A DNA stretch of 64,000 nt, from positions 1,426,001-1,490,000 of the forward strand of contig JAQOTA010000054.1 in assembly GCA_029532415.1 (NCBI GenBank), read 5' to 3'. This document shows, piece by piece, positions 37,039-48,112 of the stretch. Source of the DNA: Marasmius tenuissimus. Taxonomy: Eukaryota > Basidiomycota > Agaricomycetes > Agaricales > Marasmiaceae. The position numbers and the translations under genes were made by a program. Below the pieces are notes generated by a model, which saw nothing but the letters and a program-made list of their open reading frames with translations, was not told where the DNA came from and searched no databases. Within the stretch, counting starts at the first letter, position 1. Each line of letters opens with the position of its first letter.

Positions 37039-38340
37039 TGATCGCTTTTGTGAGTATTCGCGCTCTCTCCGAGCGCCCCAAGTAGTCATCAAAGAGCACT
37101 TGCGTAGACTCGAGCCGACCATTCTGATTCCTTTGCGGTTTCTACCGATTCTGATTTAATGCTCGACTTGGGGCTCTCTCAAGCTGAGTTCAGAAGTACA
37201 GTCATCAAGGTGGATACTGTATGTGTGTACTGTATCTCTCAGTGATACACTAATATGTGGTACAGTTTTCCTATCTTCGCCGAGCGTGGTTTTGGCAGAA
37301 ACAGTGGAATGGGTTATACTGGGGCGGTGGCGTCAAAGCCTGAGGTTCGGCTGCGTGAGAAAGTTACCGGCCCGTGTAGGTCCGTAGCCAGTCTCGCTGT
37401 CGAAATCGTTGTTGATCCTCTTTTCTTTCGTCCGCCATGTCATTGTCCGTGTCCGCGTCACCATTTCAACCACTTGGATCCCCCATCCATAAGCACTATA
37501 TAATTTCGTCGCAAGTGCGCCGCGAAGCCTAATCTGAGAAGAATCGCCCCACTAACCTGATCCGCCGTGGCCCCCCCGAGCCCAAGGCGATCATCGCGTC
37601 AACGGTCAATGATTCATTCAAGATGGCTGTATCTCCAAATTGCTTCTCGATTGCTTCCTCTACTCAGGTGACACACCCTGCATCATCCTTGCTCCTTCAC
37701 TATCTACACACAGTCATACACGGGAGGCAAATGCCGGGGCAGGGAGCTCTAAGACTCCGGGTCACTACTGTAACCTGTTGTACAACTTTGAACTTTCTCG
37801 GGACGCTGCATCAGGTCGCTCGATACGTTTACTGGTTTTCTACACTATCGACGCATTACAGCGATGCGAGCCACGCATGCTGCACCCGACCAGAAGGGAA
37901 TGGGCGCTATCGCGAAATCGAGCTGGTGCCTCAGGCCTCGTGGTCCACATGCATAAGGTTCATCACTGACTGGTACTCGCCATTGATCATCTTCCACGAG
38001 TTTTATACTGAAGAAGGCAGACATAACTCTACGCTGATGGCGAGCTTTTATTGGACACACACCCCGAACAGGGTATCGACTACTCAATGCTCACTTGGGC
38101 GACGTTTTGCCGAGACATTAGCATCAACAAGTTCTGCTGATAGTGGAGTTGGTATTTATATCGGATGGTCTGCTCCTCATATTCGGACCCCTTCGAAGTC
38201 CGTTGCATCGTTTGGACGTGGCTGCCTGTAAACTCGCCCCCTCTTCCTTTCCTTGCAAACCACGGCTCTTATTTTTTCTTTCTGGAAGCCGCCCTCAATC
38301 TCTGAACTTCAGTTCTCCATCTCTCCAAGGAACTCGAAAC
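37039..38340. promoter_or_regulatory. Upstream region of DUF-5 (copy of the DUF-6 upstream region)
   Basis: 1.3 kb with no gene. From about 37550 on it is homologous to 40490-41267 before DUF-6. From about 37870 the two are nearly identical, including the TTCGGACCCCTTCGAAGTCC block and the CCATCTCTCCAAGGAACTCG leader just before each ATG. A CACTATATAAT box lies at about 37493-37503. Open frames inside (for example 37623-38231) are conserved only because the DNA is a recent copy and do not look protein-like. Confidence 0.6.
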
Positions 38341-38700
38341 ATGACTGCAGGCAACATCGAGTGGGGAAAAACCTCAGCCCAAGGCGTCCGTGCCCTAACG
38401 TGAGCCCGGTTCTCTTGCATACTCTCATCCGTTCTCTAACTCATTTCACTCTAGGGACTTGCCTCTAGTGAGCGAGATCGGTTCTGATCTTCCGGTCTGC
38501 GCCGAGCTGACCCCTACCACTAGTTTCTAGGCTACGTATGCAGTGCCTTCCTGCACGGAGTGTTCATGATTCAAGTCTGTGAGTCTATGTATCGCGGAGA
38601 AAAAAAAATTGTCATGCGAGTGGATTGACGAAAGTGAAGTCGTATACTTGTTCGCATTTGGGGACGACCGGAGATATGGAAAGGTCTTTGGTGAACTATT
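37870..38700. repeat. Near-identical block, first copy (DUF-5 5' end); second copy 40820-41640
   Basis: From about 37870 to 38640 the sequence agrees with 40820-41580 with only scattered single-base differences, including the introns and a poly-A run of differing length. Beyond about 38650/41590 similarity drops sharply although the genes remain homologous. See the finding on gene conversion. Confidence 0.8.
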
Positions 38701-39893
38701 GTCGGCCCTTTTCTTTACGTTGCGGGACTCTAACATGGTCGACCATTACCATAGTCTGGCTCGTCTTGGTCTCAAACTGGGCTTTCACCATCGTAGCCCT
38801 AGTTCCAGTCCTCCAAATCCTGGTAGAAGAGGGAAAGATATGTCTTCTGGCAAACACGATGATCTTCAATAAAGTGTTACCGATACTCTGCGGACTTGGT
38901 AAGTGGTCTACTTCTTCGACGCCTCCCACCGTCTCTTATTCCTTCTTGGCAGTACCTTTTCTGGTGCAGCTCTTCTATGGGTGTCACATCTATCATCTGG
39001 GGGGCCATGTCTCACTTCCGATTGTAATCTCCTTGGTATGAGCTTCAGATTTCATGAGAAATTTGGAGATACTGAGCAGATTGTTTCCGCAGCTTTCAGC
39101 GGGTCAATGGGTGATGCTGATCATTGGATGGAGCGGCCCAGAGGGCGTGAATAGAGATATGACATTTCTTCCGGTGAGTGTCATATACTAGCGCTAGGGA
39201 GTGCACAGAGTTCAGACCACAATTTACAAACCCACCCCCTAGATTTGGCTAAGTCTCGCCATCGCTGTCGATAGCTTGATCGTGGTGACTTTATTGGTTT
39301 TAGTGCGTTTCAGTCAGACTTTTCCCACTCGTGCAGACATTCAACCGGACCAATTCCAGCTAACGAAAGCAGCACGAAAGTTGCGCACAGCCAGGGCGAA
39401 GACAGCTCTGGCGAGAACAACCATAATTTGCATTGAAGCTGGCGCCATCACTGTGATAGCTGCACTTTTGGAGCTGCTGTTTTTCTGTGTTGCGTTCAGG
39501 AACAGTCTCATCTTCGTGATCTTGTGCGTGTTTCATTCTTTGTCCTGAGGAACTTGTGGGCTCAATGCTTCGCAAAAAAAAATGTGGTTGTTTCGCAGGT
39601 TTTATATGCTTCCGAGTTTGTATGAATGTCTCACGCCATCTATTGTTTCGTCTCGCTGATCGTCCAAATTGTTGCGATTGTCTAGATATTCGAATTGCAT
39701 GATGGCGACGTTGAATGCACGTCTGCTGATGCCCTGGTGTGTCTTCAGGGAGAGCACTGGCCCCAGTACCGGCGATTGGCGAGATGCGTATCACATCCAG
39801 CGACCTGGGCTCGAAGTCGAGATTTTGAAGGAAGACCCGGTGACTGTCATCGGCCACAGCACTCCGGCCACTTCGCAAGGCTCGGTATTGTGA
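38341..39893 (+). CDS. DUF6534-type seven-helix membrane protein (DUF-5)
   Basis: From ATG 38341 to TGA 39891-39893, fully traceable: MTAGNIEWGKTSAQGVRAL, then DLPL, FLGYVCSAFLHGVFMIQV, FVYLFAFGDDRRYGKVF, VWLVLVSNWAFTIVALVPVL, FLVQLFYGCHIYHLGGHV, SAGQWVMLIIGWSGPEGVNR, IWLSLAIAVDSLIVVTLLVL, IICIEAGAITVIAALLELLF, then FYMLPSLYSNCMMATLNARL. The LPSLYSN...ATLNAR block is the family signature. The fourth segment and the acidic C-terminal tail (VEILKEDPVTVIG) differ from DUF-1 to DUF-4, so DUF-5 and DUF-6 form a separate subgroup. The function of the family is unknown; seven helices with a cytosolic tail fit a receptor or channel but nothing here proves it. Confidence 0.86.
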
Positions 39894-41267
39894 AAAGGGT
39901 GTGTGTTCGAAAAATATCCATCTCAGCAGACTAGCTGAAGCTGGAAATCATTCGATGGCTCAGCTCGGCCAATCTAGAACTCGGGTTATGACACTCTGGT
40001 TCAACCGGCGCACCGACGGTTACCCGCCGCACGGTCAATCCGCCGACTATATTCTTTGACCATTCCCAGGATTCCGATGAATTTTTTGATAGTTACACTG
40101 GACTCGTGTTGTAAAACACGTCGCCTTTGATTCATCATGTACGCATAGCCGCCCTGTACCAAAGGAACGAATATATATATTTATATATAGCTAGCAATCC
40201 GACAAACCGTCTCGTTTTTCGTTTCCTAGAATCAATCTTGCTGGTGCCGTGGCGTGAGAGCTTGTGGCTTTGAAGTTCGGCTCCGTGAGAAGCTTATCGG
40301 CCGATAAACGTCCGATGAGTCAGTCCAGACTCCCATCGTTGACAATGACGATCTTCTCGTCCTCCATGCATGCCATTGTGGATGTCGGCTTCACCCCATC
40401 TTCACCTATCCGAGTATCTCTTACTGATTCTTCTGACCACAGAGATCACGCATACGACCCAATTGCGCCGTAAAGTAAGTAGGAGAATCCCCTTCTCCCA
40501 CAACCTAATCTCAGTGATCTGTGGACCCTGTCGACTCTCCGAGACGATCATCGCGTCAGTGGTTCATTCAAGATGGCTGTATCTTCAACGTCCTTCTCGA
40601 TTTCTTGCTCTACTCAGGTGACTCACCCTCCATTATCCTTGTTTCTTCGCCATCTACACACGGTCATACATCGGAGGCAAATACCGGGGCAGGGAGGTCC
40701 AAGACTCTGGCTCACTGCTGTTATACAACTTTCTCGGGACGTCGCATCAGGTAGCATCTCGATGTCTTTTACTACTTCTCTGGGCTATCAATGCGAGCCA
40801 CGCACGCTGCACCGCACTCGACCAGAAGAGAGCGGGCACTATCGCGAAATCGAGCTGGTGCCTCGTAGTCCATATGCATAAGGTTCATCACTGACTAGTA
40901 CTCGCCATTGATCATCTTTCACGAGTTTTATACTGAAGAAGGCGGACATGATAGCTCTGGGCTGATGGCGAGCTTTTATTGGACACACATGCCGAACAGG
41001 GTATCGACTACTCAATGCTCACTTGGGCGACGTTTTGCCGAGACATCAGTATCAACAAGTTCTGCTGATAGTGGAGTTGGTATTTATATCGGATGGTCTG
41101 CTCCTCATATTCGGACCCCTTCGAAGTCCGTTGCATCGCTTGGACGTGGCTGCCTGTAAACTCGCCCCCTCTTCCTTTCCTTGCAAACCCCGGCTCTTAT
41201 TTTTTTTTCTGGAAGCCGCCCTCAATCTCTGAACTTCAGTTCTCCATCTCTCCAAGGAACTCGAAAC
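39894..41267. other. Intergenic region DUF-5 / DUF-6
   Basis: 1.37 kb with no gene. It contains a (TA)-rich run at about 40171-40190 and, from about 40510, the second copy of the DUF-5 upstream block. Identity with the first copy is patchy until about 40820 and then very high. Confidence 0.55.
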
Positions 41268-42804
41268 ATGACTGCAGGCAACATCGAGTGGGGAAAAACC
41301 TCAGCTCAAGGCGTCCGTGCCCTAACGTGAGCCCGGTTCTCTTGCATACTCTCATCCGTTCTCTAACTCATTTCACTCTAGGGACTTGCCTCTAGTGAGC
41401 GAGATCGGTTCTGATCTTCCAGTCTACGCCGAGCTGACCCCTACCACTAGTTTCTAGGCTACGTATGCAGTGCCTTCCTGCACGGAGTGTTCATGATTCA
41501 AGTCTGTGAGTCTATGTATCGCGGAGAAAAAAAATTGTCATGCGAGTGGACTGACGAAAGTGAAGTCGTGTACTTGTTCGCATTTAGGGACGACCGAAGA
41601 TATGCAAAAGTCTTTGGTGAGTCATCGTCGGTTCTTTTCTGTACCTAGCGGGACTCTGACGTGCTGAACCATTACCATAGTCTGGCTCGTGTTAATCTCA
41701 GATTGGGTTTTCACCATCGTGGCCCTAGTTCCAGTCCTCCAAATTCTGGTAGAGGAGGGAAAGATATGTCTTCTGGCAAATACGATGGTCTTCAACAAAG
41801 TGTTGCCGATATTCTGCGGATTCGGTGAGTAATCTACTTCAATGCCTTTCCTGCCGCCTCTTAGGCCCTTCTTGGCAGTAACCTTTTTGGTACAAGTCTT
41901 CTATGGATATCGTATCTATCTTCTGGGAGGACACATCTCACTTCCAGTCGTGATCTCCTTGGTATGAGTCCCTCTCCTGATTTCACCAGGCTCTTGTAGA
42001 CACTGAGTACTGAGTCACGGTATACTTCTGCAGCTGTCAGCGGGCCAGTGGGTGGCATTGATCGTCGGATGGAGCAGCCCGGATGGAGTAAATAGAGACA
42101 TGACGATTCTTCCTGTGCGTCTTGCACATCGTTGTAGTGCTGGGGGAGTGCTCACTAAATCGCCAAATTATCCCCTCCAGATCTGGCTCAGCCTCGCCGC
42201 CGCTGCCGATAGCCTGATCGTGGCGACTTTGGTATTCCTAGTGCGTCTTCAGACATGCGGTTTCCCACCTGCCTGGACATTTAATTGCTCCCATTTCAGC
42301 TGACTAGAGCGTCACGCAACTTGCGCACAGCCAGGGCAAAGACCGGTTTAGCAAGAGTAATCATGATCTGCATCGAAGCTGGAGTTATCACTGTGGTAGC
42401 TGCGCTTCTGGAGCTACTGCTCTTCCTTGTGTTCAGGAAGAGTCTCATATTTGTTATACTGTGCGTAGTTCGTTCTTCATGTCGGGGATTGTGTGGGCTG
42501 AAATCTTAGTAGGTTCTACATGCTTCCGAAATTGTACGGATGTCGATCACTGTACACTGTTCTGTCTCGCTAACCACCGCTATTGCGAGTATTTAGGTAT
42601 TCGAACGGCATGATGGCAACGTTAAATGCACGTCTGCTGATGCCTTGGTCTGTGTTCAAGGAGAGCACTAGCGTCAGTACCAACGAGTGGCGGGATACGT
42701 ATTATATGCAACGGCCCAGGCTTGAGGTCAAGATTTCGAAGGAGGCCCCAGTGATTGTCATTGGTAACGACTCCACTCCCGCCGCTTCGCAAGGCTCAGT
42801 ATAG
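41268..42804 (+). CDS. DUF6534-type seven-helix membrane protein (DUF-6)
   Basis: From ATG 41268 to TAG 42802-42804, the tandem twin of DUF-5 with all exons open. The first three exons are almost identical to DUF-5 in DNA as well as protein; the later exons differ at many silent and some coding positions (for example WLVLISDWVFTIVALVPVL and FLVQVFYGYRIYLLGGH). The signature reads YSNGMMATLNARLLMPW. The tail is EVKISKEAPVIVIGND-like and ends QGSV. It lies last in the DUF6534 array, 0.5 kb before the anoctamin gene on the same strand. Confidence 0.86.
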
Positions 42805-43290
42805 TTAAAAGAGGTGTGTATTACCAAAATATTCACTCCCGCGAACTCGCTGATGCAGCAACACTAGTGTATCATGACCTCCCAATCGGAGTGTGAGGTC
42901 CCGGTTGGAGCACTCTATGGTTGTCCGAATGCAACCCGAATTCGTCAACCGAATGTTTCCTGTGTATCATCATGCCCTAGATCAGCTCAGCCGGACTCTT
43001 GTAAATCACACGCTGCTTGGGACTTGCCCTCATGTTCATATATGTAAGGTACTGGTAGAATCGTCATCACTCGAAGAAACGAATATATGTATGTATTTTA
43101 TTTGAGACCAGAGTGGCGTAGTGAATGAGTGCGTCAGTGGCGGTGAGAGGACAACATGACGAGATGCTCGTCATGACGTCCAGCACCAAATATTTAATAG
43201 GCCCAAATAGGGCCTTCAAACTTGCTCAGATCCTCCATTGCTCTCCTCTCTCCACCATACCCGCCACCCTCGCCACTGAAGAAGTGCTCT
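42805..43290. other. Intergenic region DUF-6 / anoctamin
   Basis: 486 bases without a supported gene; it presumably carries the anoctamin promoter. No repeat shared with the arrays on either side was seen. Confidence 0.5.
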
Positions 43291-45724
43291 ATGTCGATCG
43301 ACGTTGACCTCGTCATCTCGTTTCGAACCAGTCGACAGCCCAGTCGATCAAAGCAGCACACTCGCAATGAAGTCACTAAGGCAGAAGAACAATACAAGCT
43401 TCTCATTCGCCTTCTGAACTCTGCAGGATTTAAGGCTGTCGGGCGACGGGGAGACTCGCTTGGACATATACTAGTCTTCGTTTCTTGCCCAGAGAAGCTG
43501 TTGAGGAACCTTGTCAAAACTGAACGGTGCGTTCTCCTTATTCTTCTTTTTGATGATCCACTGACGAGGGAACCTTTTGAAGGGATTCTGATTTCCTCAA
43601 CGGTCTACCAGTCACACCAATCACGAAGGATGCAGCTGCAGCACTCCCCATAGCTCCTGCAGACCGATTGCGCCTCGTGCATGCCTATATCACGTCTTCG
43701 CCTGCCGAGGGTGGACTTGGTATCAACCCCGAATCCAAGCAGTGGGACTTGATAGACTCGATTATCTGTCTACATGACCGCGAGTTCAATGACAGATGGA
43801 TACACGCCTGGACAACGAGGTGGATTGGCGGGTCGGTTGGATTGGAGCGGCTTCGACAGCAGGCACGCATATTCGTCATGTTTCGGTTCGAAATCGATCG
43901 CTGACGGTACCCTTATTTTAGTTTGGAGAGTCTGTCGCTCTCTATTTCGCTTTTTTGGAATCATACACGCGGGCGTTGGTCATTCCTGCGGTCCTCGGGT
44001 TATCGTTCTACTTCTTCGGCACCCCATACTCCCCCCTTTACTCTTCTCTTTTGGTGCTATGGTCCATAGGATTCGTGGAATGGTGGCGTGCTCGCGAGAG
44101 GCTTATTTCGGTTCGATTTGGAACGCAGGGATACTTCAAAGTCGAAAAACTTCGTGTCAGCGTAGACCCCCGCAACAAACCGCGATGGTGGCAACGTGAA
44201 CTGCGCATGCTATCCAGTGTCCCTGTTATCTTTGGATTTGCGACCATTCTCGGCATCTTAATGACCGCTATCTTCGTTTTTGAGGCTTTCGTCACCCAAC
44301 TTTACACCGGTCCGGGACAGAAGTTTGCGGTACGTGCTGAACAGTCATGGTGTTTCTGAACTCGTCTCAATATAACTCTCCAGTCATTTACCCCCACGGT
44401 TCTCTTTGTTGTCTTGATCCCACGTGTTGTTGCCATCTTCCAAGCCTGTGTCCGATGGTTTACCGAATGGGAGAGCCATGTTCACCATTCCACTCACAAC
44501 AACTCCCTAACGCTCAAGTCATTCATCTTCACCGCACTCGTCGCTTACCTAGGATTGGCATTGAGTGCCTTTGTCTATGTTCCTTTCGGCGAGGGGGTCA
44601 TGCGAATCGTTCAGACATGGTTGAACCAGTCCTATGCCGCTGCAGGAGATTCCGAAGACGCCTCGACGCAGATGTGGGATATTAGCTCGGAGCACAAGTT
44701 GAACCCAGGGCGTCTCAAAGATCAAATGTTCGCGTATACGGTGACCAACCAGATCGTAAACACATTCCAGGAGATTGGTCTACCTTTTGTCGTCCGCAAG
44801 ATCTCCGCTCTCACTTCCAAGAAGAAAGAGTCTTCGTCCTCTTCATCGTCCACGTCCTCCTCGTCTTCCACCAACTCCTCGTCATCTCCTGCGAGGAAGA
44901 AGGTTGTCTTCGAAGATGAGAAAGAGAAGGGTGGTCAGCAGGAAAAGGAGTTCTTGGAATCGGTTCGGGAACAGGTCGCTTTGCCCGACTATGACCTCTT
45001 TGGCGATTACAGCGAGATGGTCATCCAATTCGGCTATGTCGCTCTCTGGTCAACGATATGGCCTTTGGCACCCGTCATGGCATTGGTCAACAACATCTTC
45101 GAGTTGAGGAGTGATGCGTTTAAGATCACTGTACACGCTCGGAGGCCGATACCCGTCCGAACGGATTCGATAGGTCCTTGGTTGGAAGCGCTAGGCTTCC
45201 TTACTTGGGTGGGCGCGTTGACGAATAGCGCGTTAGTTTATCTGTTTTGTCCGCGAGAACAACAGACCTGCGAGAAAGGCGGCGCGTGGAAGTTGTCGGC
45301 TGTCGAGAGGGTGTACAAGCAGTTGTTCGATGCCGCGCAAGCCGCTGCTGGAACAGACGCTGACGGGAAATTGGACGCTGTCTATTCGCCCGCTGGTAAC
45401 TTGTGGAGTGAAGGAACTAAGGCGACGTTGGAGCTTTTGACGACAGCGCTGTTGGTTGCGCTACTCGCGAGTCATGGATATTTGCTGGCCAGGATTGTCG
45501 TTCGACATATCGTTGAGCGCGTCGTTTGGAAGGAGAGCAAGGAGAGAGTGGACAGGGAGCAGGAAGAGAGGAAGGTTAAGGAGACCTTCTTGAAGGGTTT
45601 GGTTTCTGAGGTTGAGGCAGATGGTCCACGGCCGGTGAAGGTTGTGGACATGGTTGACAAGAATGGATTCTGGGACCATGAGGAGGGCATCGAAGAGATT
45701 CAGCGAATTTTGAAGGAAGCCTGA
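43291..45724 (+). CDS. Anoctamin/TMEM16-family membrane protein (fungal Ist2-like)
   Basis: Five exons (43291-43526, 43583-43862, 43922-44329, 44384-45724, the last long) sum in frame to 754 residues; the third intron border set includes a GC donor. Family landmarks: cytosolic N-domain, then RLRQQFGESVALYFAFLESY, TRALVIPAVLGLSFYFF, FVEWWRARERLISVRFGT, SVPVIFGFATILGILMTAIF, FVVLIPRVVAIFQACVRWFT, NNSLTLKSFIFTALVAYLGL, then LPDYDLFGDYSEMVIQFGYV and FELRSDAFKITVHARRPIPV. Known members are calcium-activated lipid scramblases or ion channels; yeast Ist2 tethers ER to plasma membrane. A poly-serine stretch of about 20 residues and a Lys/Glu segment lie in the loop before LPDYDLFGDY. The C-terminus is Lys/Glu-rich and lacks the long polybasic tail of yeast Ist2. 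It sits between two arrays of unrelated membrane proteins. Confidence 0.93.
43863..43921 (+). other. GC-AG intron in the anoctamin gene
   Basis: This 59-nt intron begins CAG|GCACGC and ends TTTTAG. Using it joins LERLRQQ directly to FGESVALYFAFL, the expected family sequence, and the total of all exons is divisible by three. The nearest GT alternative (TCG|GTTGG, 43833) would drop the LERLRQQ residues. Confidence 0.8.
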
Positions 45725-46003
45725 TCCGATGCACTCACTCTTCCTTTACGAACATATTACGGACGTTTTCCTATCACGAATATTCTTTGCTTTTGTCGCA
45801 GTATCGTAGAAATGTATCCACTGTCCAGATTGTAGTTGACGGGTATCTCGATTCATTACGGTCATTATATGATAACAGGGTGTACAATACTGATGGTTGA
45901 GACGACTGTTGTGCTCATACGAGCTAAACTCGATAGCCGTATGTGCAAGCATTTTGACTGACGCGATATCGAGTCGTCTCGCTGATACCACACTGGCCGG
46001 CGC

Positions 46004-47665
46004 CTATACAGGCCAGGACTTTCGAGAAGCCTTTTTGTCTTGCTGCCGAAGGTGGGAATAGTTGCGCTTGTGTGGCAAGACAACCTCCATCCCGAGCTCG
46101 GCGAATATGCCTTCTTCGGAATCAGAAGCGGTCATGAACTTCCAGTATCCTGATGGGGTATTGGGAGACGGTTCTGAAGCGGCTTCTTTCCATTGCCAGA
46201 GCCCAAACTCGTTCAACAGCATTCCCATCTTCAACGCACGTCGCTGAACTGTCCGGATAAACTCTTGATCACCTGTCGTCATGAGCAGCGCCGCTCCAAG
46301 AGATTTCTCTGGTACGAGACTGCGAGGGGATAAGCTGTAACATACTGGCAGGGAGGAACGGAATGTTCTAACCTCATCTCCATCTGGACAAATCTACCCT
46401 GAAGGCTTTTAATGGCCGAAGTCCTCGCAATCCTCACTGAACGAGGCGAGTCGGCCTCCCCGTCTTCATCCTGTGGTATACGTACAAAGCCAGTCCATCT
46501 TCTCGCAAAGCTAGTGACAGTATCTGAGATTATTCCTTTTGTTATGAGCTCCGGAACGAGTTGTGATGTAAGAAAATCGAGGGCGAGCTCTTCAGTTTTG
46601 CTGTATCCGTTATTCGGCCGGAAGCTGGCATGGGCACGTCCCATCCTATTGAGGGTATCAGGATCGGAAGGGGGAACTTGGGGTATCGGAATGGGGATGG
46701 AGGAGGAGCTGAGGATGAGGACTTCGACATGATCTGCAGTGAGGGAATGCCGTCGACTAAAAAAATTGGTCAACACTAGAGGGGTGAGTCTAAAGATAGA
46801 GCTCACTGTTGCCCAGTCAATACGATTCGCTCTTCCGAAAGATCTCCTTCCTGCAAGGATTTCTGGTAGAGGACAAATTACTGACTTGTCGCGCGAGGGT
46901 GGATATGAATGAATGGACGCACTACCACTGTCTTCGCCTCATGAAGAGTGACAGGACGCAATAGGTGTTCGTAGTACTTGACTGTGAAATGTTGCTTTGG
47001 TTTGAGGAGGGCTTGAAATCTTGGTCGTCGAAGGTCTCTAAAAGTTGTGCAGCCCCCCGCAACCAGCTTGTTGACTGTGGTTGGACTAAAAGGTCTTAGT
47101 CTTGGATACTTTAATCCTCACGTATGATAGAGCTCACTGACCCGAAATGTGGAAGGCCACTCAAACTGGCGCGAAATTCCTTCTGCTCTGGCGTTTCCTC
47201 GTACTGCGAAAAAAGGTTTTGGTACTGTTATAAGCAGGCGATAGACACGGCTACTAACAGAAGTTCCGTCGAGGAAAGCCTGGATACGTCTTCTGATTCC
47301 CAGTCCAATGCCTTTGACCTGAACATCACTGTCAGCACGGACAAGCATACGAGGAGACTTTGCGTACACGCACTTTTGCGACATCAGAAGAATGTGTAAT
47401 GGGTTGGTCTAGCTCTCCAATTAGCTTGATAGCCTGGCGGAAAGCCCGCACTTTGTACCCGTTTCTATTAGTACTATTCTGCTCCTCCTCCTGGTCTTGC
47501 AAGAACGATGATTACTGTTGGGTCTTTGCTAGACTTCGGACTAGAATACGCACTGCGTTTCAGCAACTGGATAATGGCATCGTTGTGTGTTCTTCTGACC
47601 GAGTTCTGGATGATTGTGTTCGGAAGGAATATACTTGAGAGGAGAGCACGCTTGCAGGCGAGCAT
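46004..47665 (-). CDS. DNA polymerase beta-like (family X) protein with altered active site
   Basis: Read from 47665 down. A basic N-terminus (MLACKRALL) may be a mitochondrial presequence. Polymerase-beta landmarks follow: NDAIIQLLKRNQEEE and YKVRAFRQAIKLIGELDQPI (8-kDa domain), VKGIGLGIRRRIQAFLDG (first helix-hairpin-helix), GPTTVNKLVAGGCTTFRDLR and LLKPKQHFTVKYYEHLLRPV (second), then VLTGQHRRHSLTADHVEVLI where the polymerase nucleotidyl-transfer motif should be. Further on are the MEMSLVPEKSLGAALLMTTG palm segment and RRALKMGMLLNEFGLW with IFAELGMEVVLPHKR (C-terminal thumb). By alignment with human polymerase beta, D190, D192 and D256 correspond to His, Glu and Glu. Known role of the family: gap filling in base-excision repair. 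Because the metal ligands are changed, activity here is doubtful. It is divergent from SFH1. Confidence 0.85.
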
Positions 47666-48112
47666 AGAGTGGGTGGGTCAAGAAAGACCAAGTCAGTGAG
47701 CACGGTGACGGGAAAAGAAAATCCTATTCAGAAAGAGCAATGTGTCACAATATGTCACGCGAAAGTGACAAACGCGTTCTCCTCCTGACACCCATCATCC
47801 GTGTCGACGGACAAGTCTACCCACCAGAAGCGTCCAAGAACGATATCGGACACCAAAGTGAACTCTGGTTCCTGCAAACGACCCATAGCTAATCTCGATT
47901 CCTCTAGCAGTTAGGTGAGTTGACCTTTTCATACTGGCAGCTGAAAATGGATACCAACTTTAACATGTTCCCGATGGCAGAAGAGTCCGAGTGGTGCTAT
48001 TGTAAAGACTTAGGCATCGAGAATTGTTGAACTTTGGATCTAGTTGGGGCAACGGTGCGCTTGGTTTCATTGCGAGTTTGATTTTTTCTGAATTGTTTTG
48101 TCCATTCAAAAG
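47666..48112. promoter_or_regulatory. Divergent promoter region, polymerase-beta-like gene / SFH1
   Basis: 447 bases between two divergent start codons. No ORF of note. No unusual element was found. Confidence 0.5.

Noticed and set aside
37623..38231. 202-codon frame upstream of DUF-5, with a similar frame before DUF-6
   Set aside because: Both copies are open partly because the DNA is recently duplicated; amino-acid content is not protein-like and the frame is not kept where the two copies diverge.
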